Shown: one piece after another, positions 38,336 through 41,492 of the stretch
How the letters are laid out: each line of letters starts with the position of its first letter
Position numbering within the stretch: the stretch's first letter is position 1
Assembly: GCA_030604405.1 (NCBI GenBank)
Contig: JAUVVY010000037.1
Span: 1-41,492, forward strand
DNA length: 41,492 nt
Source: a bacterium
GTDB lineage: Bacteria > Armatimonadota > Zipacnadia > Zipacnadales > UBA11051
Direction of reading: 5' to 3'
Translations under genes and position numbers: made by a program
Notes under the pieces: model-generated
Databases searched by the model: none
Told to the model about the DNA's origin: nothing
Seen by the model: only the letters and a program-made list of their open reading frames with translations

Positions 38336-38753
38336 CAGGCAGCCGCCCTCGCCTGCAGAGATTGCGGACCTGATCGTTATGGCCGCTCGTGACCTGGAAA
38401 ATGCGAAGCTTGAGGGCTTGGACGCAGACTGGCAGTTCGCCATCGCCTACCAGGCCATGCTGCATCTGGCGGCGGTGGTACTACGTGCCGAAGGCTGGCG
38501 CGCGGCGGGTCGGGCACACCATTATGCGACCCTGGTTGCTTTCGGGTTAATTGCACGTGACGAACTCGGGCGCAATATGGGCTATTTTCAATCCTGTCGG
38601 ACCAAGCGCAACAAGATCTGTTATGACCGGGCCGGCGAGACTACCGAGGCAGAAGCCATGAGCTTGCTACAGGCCGTGGCCGACTTACGCAACTGGACAC
38701 TACAGTGGCTGGCAGATAACCACCCCGAATTGCTTCCCGAAAAGTCACTCTGA
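38298..38753 (+). CDS. HEPN-domain protein, putative toxin RNase
   Basis: This 151-residue all-helical protein has the HEPN layout, with ARDLENAKLEGLDADWQFAI early and the motif RTKRNKICYDRAG late. The motif is Arg104 followed four residues later by Tyr109 (RNKICY), so the usual His of the Rx4H RNase motif is Tyr; either the family uses a variant or activity is reduced. Its gene overlaps the MNT gene by 38 bases, and a GGAG site lies seven bases before its ATG, indicating coupled but separately initiated translation. The partner pairing is typical of HEPN/MNT toxin-antitoxin modules. Toxicity is inferred from context. Confidence 0.82.
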   Translation: MSLEDLAAKGLIDRQPPSPAEIADLIVMAARDLENAKLEGLDADWQFAIAYQAMLHLAAVVLRAEGWRAAGRAHHYATLVAFGLIARDELGRNMGYFQSCRTKRNKICYDRAGETTEAEAMSLLQAVADLRNWTLQWLADNHPELLPEKSL

Positions 38754-38828
38754 GCGTGGCGGTTAACTTGTGTTGGCACTCGAAATAGAGCCGTCTTCGA
38801 CGCTCTCCTTTGTTGTTTCTTCTGCCCA

Positions 38829-39392
38829 TTAACGTATCGAATAAACACACCCGCAGTAATTCTGCCGGTACAGGCCGTACTTCTTCGAAAGCTCCACACT
38901 GCGCTTGAAGCCGTCCTGCTTTCTAAAATCATCGCCCAGAAACTCAACGCCCGTCGCGTCTGCCGTCGCGTCTGCCGCCGCCTCTCCACAAGGGTTGATC
39001 TTCACCGCCGGCTTGTGCGGGCTGACAGTCAGCGTCGAGGCGAAGTACTCACACCCCAGCTCTTTCGCCTTCTGCGCAGCTTTCTGCAGCCGTATTGCAA
39101 AGCACACGTCACACCGCCTGCCGCCTTCGGGTTCGTCTTCGAGGCCTCGCACGGCCTCTGCCCATTCATCTTCTCCGCTCTCGTCAATGACCAGTTCCAT
39201 GCCGACTATCTCGGCCAGTTGCCTCATCGCTGCGAGCCGCTTGTGGAATTCCTCAGCCGGCTGGATATTGGGGTTATACCAGTAGCACACGACTTCATAG
39301 TCGCGCGCCAGCCGCTCATAGACCGCGGTGGCGTCCGGCGCGCAGCAGCAGTGCAAGAGCAGTCTGGGCTTTTTCTCTTCGCGTTCAGTCAT
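38829..39392 (-). CDS. queH: Epoxyqueuosine reductase QueH
   Basis: This 187-residue enzyme (DUF208) performs the last step of queuosine synthesis, reducing epoxyqueuosine in tRNA, as the non-orthologous alternative to QueG. It has the cysteine-rich motifs LLLHCCCAPD, GRRCDVCFAIR and YRQNYCGCVYS, with HKPAVKINPCGEAA in the middle. Just after that an imperfect repeat of ADAT residues is encoded by two tandem 12-base copies (38953-38964 and 38965-38976). ATG 39392 follows a GGAGAG stretch; a GTG 15 bases upstream is an alternative. It converges with the HEPN gene. Other queuosine genes are not in the window. Confidence 0.93.
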   Translation of the reverse strand: MTEREEKKPRLLLHCCCAPDATAVYERLARDYEVVCYWYNPNIQPAEEFHKRLAAMRQLAEIVGMELVIDESGEDEWAEAVRGLEDEPEGGRRCDVCFAIRLQKAAQKAKELGCEYFASTLTVSPHKPAVKINPCGEAAADATADATGVEFLGDDFRKQDGFKRSVELSKKYGLYRQNYCGCVYSIR

Positions 39393-39433
39393 TCTCTCCG
39401 CCCTCACCCGCTCCGCCCCACATTAGCCACAAA

Positions 39434-39506
39434 CGCGTGGCACAGGCTTTCCAGCCTGTGAGTTGTTGCCGTTGTCCCCTCTCCCTGCGGGAGAGGGGTA
39501 GGGTGA
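39434..39506. repeat. Extragenic palindromic repeats upstream of queH
   Basis: A perfect 8-base stem CACAGGCT/AGCCTGTG with TTCC loop (39441-39460) is followed by a 10-base stem CCCCTCTCCC/GGGAGAGGGG with TGC loop (39476-39498) and then TAGGGTGAGGGG. The block matches 36681-36706. These are common REP-like extragenic palindromes and lie between the epimerase-like gene end and the queH start. Confidence 0.75.
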
Positions 39507-39513
39507 GGGGCAG

Positions 39514-40590
39514 TTAGCTCCCCCTTACCTCCCCGTCATCCGAAATGCCGGTTACTTCCCTCAGCCCCTCATAGGCAACCGCCCGCAGCCACGTACTAAT
39601 ACTCTCCCCGGCCTGCATCTGAAGCTGCCGGTTCTCTTTCATGCACTCGGTCAGTATCGCCGGGTAGCTGGAAAACGGCTCCAGCGCGATCGCATACCAG
39701 CGCCCCCAGCTTGCCGACTCCGGGATGCCGCACAGCGATAGCCAGTACCAGATGTGCTTGAACACCTCCGTGTCGAAGGCCATCCCGAAGCCGACTTGCT
39801 TCTCGGTGTTGGTGACCGCGTACCAGCCGTCGGTCAGGTCGGTCAGATAGAGCATATCCTCCAGTTTGCTCTCAGGCCGATCAATGTGGCGCACGTCAAT
39901 CATCGCGCCGTCCTGGCTTTCTCCGGCGGGCCATGCGAACTCCTGCAGCGGCTTGAAGCGCCCGTCCGGGGGTACATTCGGGTCCACCACGACCTTCTGC
40001 GCGCCGCACGACACCACACAGTGCTCGGACAGAAACGGCGCCCCGAAGGCCGGGTGATGCCCCCACATCAGGTCAATGTCCTGGTCGCCTTCGTTGGTGA
40101 GCGTCTCATCAATCTCCAGCGCCCCGCAGCCGCTGCGCAGGGTCAGGGTCTTTTCGAGCAGAAACGGCGTCCGATATGTGCGCGTCCACAGCTTCGCCTG
40201 CACCATTTCGGGGCTGTCCTCGACGATCTGGCATTGCCACGGTATCCCCCAGACCTCACCGTGCTGGCCCATCTCGACGCCGCGGTATTCGCAGGCCCGC
40301 CCGCCGTTGGGCAGGATCTCCTGCCAGCCGCCCTCGTAGAAATCCGAAAACTCGCCATCGCTGCCCGCACGCATGTTATGGTTGTTCAGGTGCGGCCTGA
40401 CGCCCAGCGGGCTGCGCCACATGAAGTCGGTATCGGTGGGCTTATGGACGAACTCGAATATATCGCTGCCCTTATCCAGCAATATGGACACGCGAATGAG
40501 CTCATTTTCGATGATCATCATCCGCAGGCCGCGGTAGGTAAGTTCATCATTCACCCGGCAGCCGTAGTTACGTTCGTGGCTGTAAGCCAT
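39514..40590 (-). CDS. Aldose 1-epimerase-like (galactose mutarotase superfamily) protein, DUF4432-like
   Basis: This 358-residue beta-sandwich sugar-binding protein resembles DUF4432-type mutarotase relatives. Conserved-looking pieces are ILLDKGSDIFEFVHKPTD, YEGGWQEILPNGGR, DLMWGHHPAFG with the likely catalytic His, and YAIALEPFSSYPA with the likely catalytic Glu. It probably binds or interconverts anomers of an unknown sugar; the substrate is not evident. The ATG at 40590 has a strong AGGAGGT site eight bases upstream, which decides the start. It is followed by repeats and queH, and preceded by the secretin-like gene and its terminator, so it is likely transcribed alone. Confidence 0.87.
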   Translation of the reverse strand: MAYSHERNYGCRVNDELTYRGLRMMIIENELIRVSILLDKGSDIFEFVHKPTDTDFMWRSPLGVRPHLNNHNMRAGSDGEFSDFYEGGWQEILPNGGRACEYRGVEMGQHGEVWGIPWQCQIVEDSPEMVQAKLWTRTYRTPFLLEKTLTLRSGCGALEIDETLTNEGDQDIDLMWGHHPAFGAPFLSEHCVVSCGAQKVVVDPNVPPDGRFKPLQEFAWPAGESQDGAMIDVRHIDRPESKLEDMLYLTDLTDGWYAVTNTEKQVGFGMAFDTEVFKHIWYWLSLCGIPESASWGRWYAIALEPFSSYPAILTECMKENRQLQMQAGESISTWLRAVAYEGLREVTGISDDGEVRGS

Positions 40591-40686
40591 CCCTCTGACC
40601 TCCTGTGTAGCACTGACTTGGATGCAGGCACCCTCTGGCATTCTTTCGCTGGCGGGCGTGATTTACCTTTCCGGTCGGGCAGCAGC

Positions 40687-40724
40687 AAAAAGAGGCGAGT
40701 CGCCAACTCGGGCGACTCGCCTCT
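40687..40724 (-). terminator. Rho-independent terminator after the secretin-like gene
   Basis: On the minus strand a perfect 14-base stem (40724-40711 with 40704-40691) and 6-base loop are followed by T residues (complement of A 40687-40691). It lies about 60 bases after the secretin-like stop at 40785, upstream of the epimerase-like gene. Confidence 0.85.
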
Positions 40725-40784
40725 GCAAATGGGCCTGTTCCGTGTATAAGACGCAGCCAGCGGTCTGGCCGCTGACATCCCCTG

Positions 40785-41492
40785 TTACTCTGTTTTCTCC
40801 GCTTCCTTGGCGGCCTCGGGCTTATCTGGTGTTTGAGGAGGCACTGGTTCGAGCACTTTGGGCGTGATCATGATCAGCATCTCTCTGCGCTCCCTGTCAA
40901 CGCCGGCTTCTGGATATGCGGGGGAAGGCCGCAGGTGTTTGCCAAGAAGACGACCACATCGGATTGTCACCGTCTGCCGGTCAGCTACGGTGAGGCTGGT
41001 ACGGGTCTCCTGTGTGACCCTGATGGGCATGACTTCGCCCTCCGGACCAGTGACAACGCCAGCAACATTTGTGAGAATGATTTTGAGGTCCATCGCGATC
41101 TTCCCATCCTCGAGCAAGACCGGCTTGACCATCAGGAAGTTCCCCATGTCCGTTCGCTCGGTTTCAGATGTGATGCGCTGACCGTGCTGGTCGTATTCAG
41201 TAGTAGCGGCAGAGAAGACGGTCGCATAGAACCCAACTCGCGTCCATTGGTTGTTAGAGCAGGTTATGCGGGGTTCACTTACCACCGTAGCTTTGCCTTC
41301 GCTGACTGATTTGGCAAGCCATGCCTGCGTGATTCTTGTGGTCACCATCTCCTTCGTCGGGAATACTCCGGGCACAACCTCCACGAACTTGCACGTGATC
41401 TCGATCTGCGGCCCTTGGCCCGGCTGGGCCCACGGCGGCAGCGGCCCTTGGTCCGCACCCGGCTGCGCTGCGCCCGCAACTGCCAGAGTAGA
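40785..41492 (-). CDS. Secretin-like protein, 5' end beyond the window
   Basis: The reading frame stays open to the window edge, so only 235 C-terminal residues are seen. The visible N-terminus, STLAVAGAAQPGADQ, looks like the end of a signal peptide with an AGA-type cleavage site. Next come PQIEITCKFVEVVPG, VSEPRITCSNNQWTRVG, MVKPVLLEDGKIAMDL and the closing REMLIMITPKVLEP. These match the order of strands in the secretin C-terminal domain (beta-barrel precursor to type II/IV secretion pores), but the protein is far shorter than PilQ or GspD. It ends with a Pro/Glu/Lys tail and a strong terminator. An internal GTG at 41384 is not the true start. Confidence 0.8.
   Translation of the reverse strand, partial: STLAVAGAAQPGADQGPLPPWAQPGQGPQIEITCKFVEVVPGVFPTKEMVTTRITQAWLAKSVSEGKATVVSEPRITCSNNQWTRVGFYATVFSAATTEYDQHGQRITSETERTDMGNFLMVKPVLLEDGKIAMDLKIILTNVAGVVTGPEGEVMPIRVTQETRTSLTVADRQTVTIRCGRLLGKHLRPSPAYPEAGVDRERREMLIMITPKVLEPVPPQTPDKPEAAKEAEKTE

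Overview
This is a GC-rich bacterial chromosomal window of mostly housekeeping genes plus accessory material. It carries gyrase, a class II (adenosylcobalamin-dependent) ribonucleotide reductase, GatB, epoxyqueuosine reductase QueH, an H+-pumping pyrophosphatase, lipid-linked sugar enzymes, a secretin-like protein, a FliM homologue and several palindromic repeat families. The lineage cannot be fixed from sequence alone. The gene mix fits an uncultured, probably diderm, non-proteobacterial group; Armatimonadota or a PVC-like lineage are guesses only. TAG, TGA and TAA all serve as normal stops.

Layout. 1-346 is a repeat element whose second copy lies at 26099-26427. 347-10390 (minus) holds the series Gfo/Idh oxidoreductase, S1 protein, GAF-PAS histidine kinase, then a tight run rpiB, dCMP deaminase, wecA-like, wecB, uppP, hppA. 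10391-10961 is a long leader with a strong promoter. 10962-19602 (plus) holds gyrB (interrupted by an in-frame TAG), gyrA, nrdJ, a SagB-type nitroreductase and a DUF456 membrane protein. 19637-25764 (minus) holds a CcdA/thioredoxin fusion, a SPOR protein, deoB with an anomalous start, a small membrane protein, a metallophosphoesterase, a PqqD-domain protein and a tandem universal stress protein. 25765-26613 is noncoding and repetitive. 26614-33427 (minus) holds gatB, a large PIN-domain protein, a FecR-like exported protein with a degenerate HExxH site, a FliM homologue and a receiver-domain protein. 33955-38753 (plus) holds an ABC exporter, a pair of amidohydrolase-fold proteins (the second without metal ligands) and an HTH-MNT/HEPN toxin-antitoxin-type pair. 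38829-41492 (minus) holds queH, an aldose-epimerase-like protein and a truncated secretin-like gene.

How genes work together. WecB, the WecA-like transferase and UppP act around UDP-GlcNAc and undecaprenyl phosphate, and HppA can recover energy from pyrophosphate made by biosynthesis. RpiB, dCMP deaminase, NrdJ and DeoB are all in nucleotide or pentose metabolism but in separate transcription units. The HEPN/MNT pair has a consensus promoter almost abutting its start codon, so its mRNA is probably leaderless. The points most worth a second look are the amber codon in gyrB, the apparent frameshift at the deoB start, the repeat pair bracketing about 26 kb, the degenerate protease-like and amidohydrolase-like proteins, the FliM/receiver pair without flagellar neighbours, and the leaderless toxin-antitoxin module.
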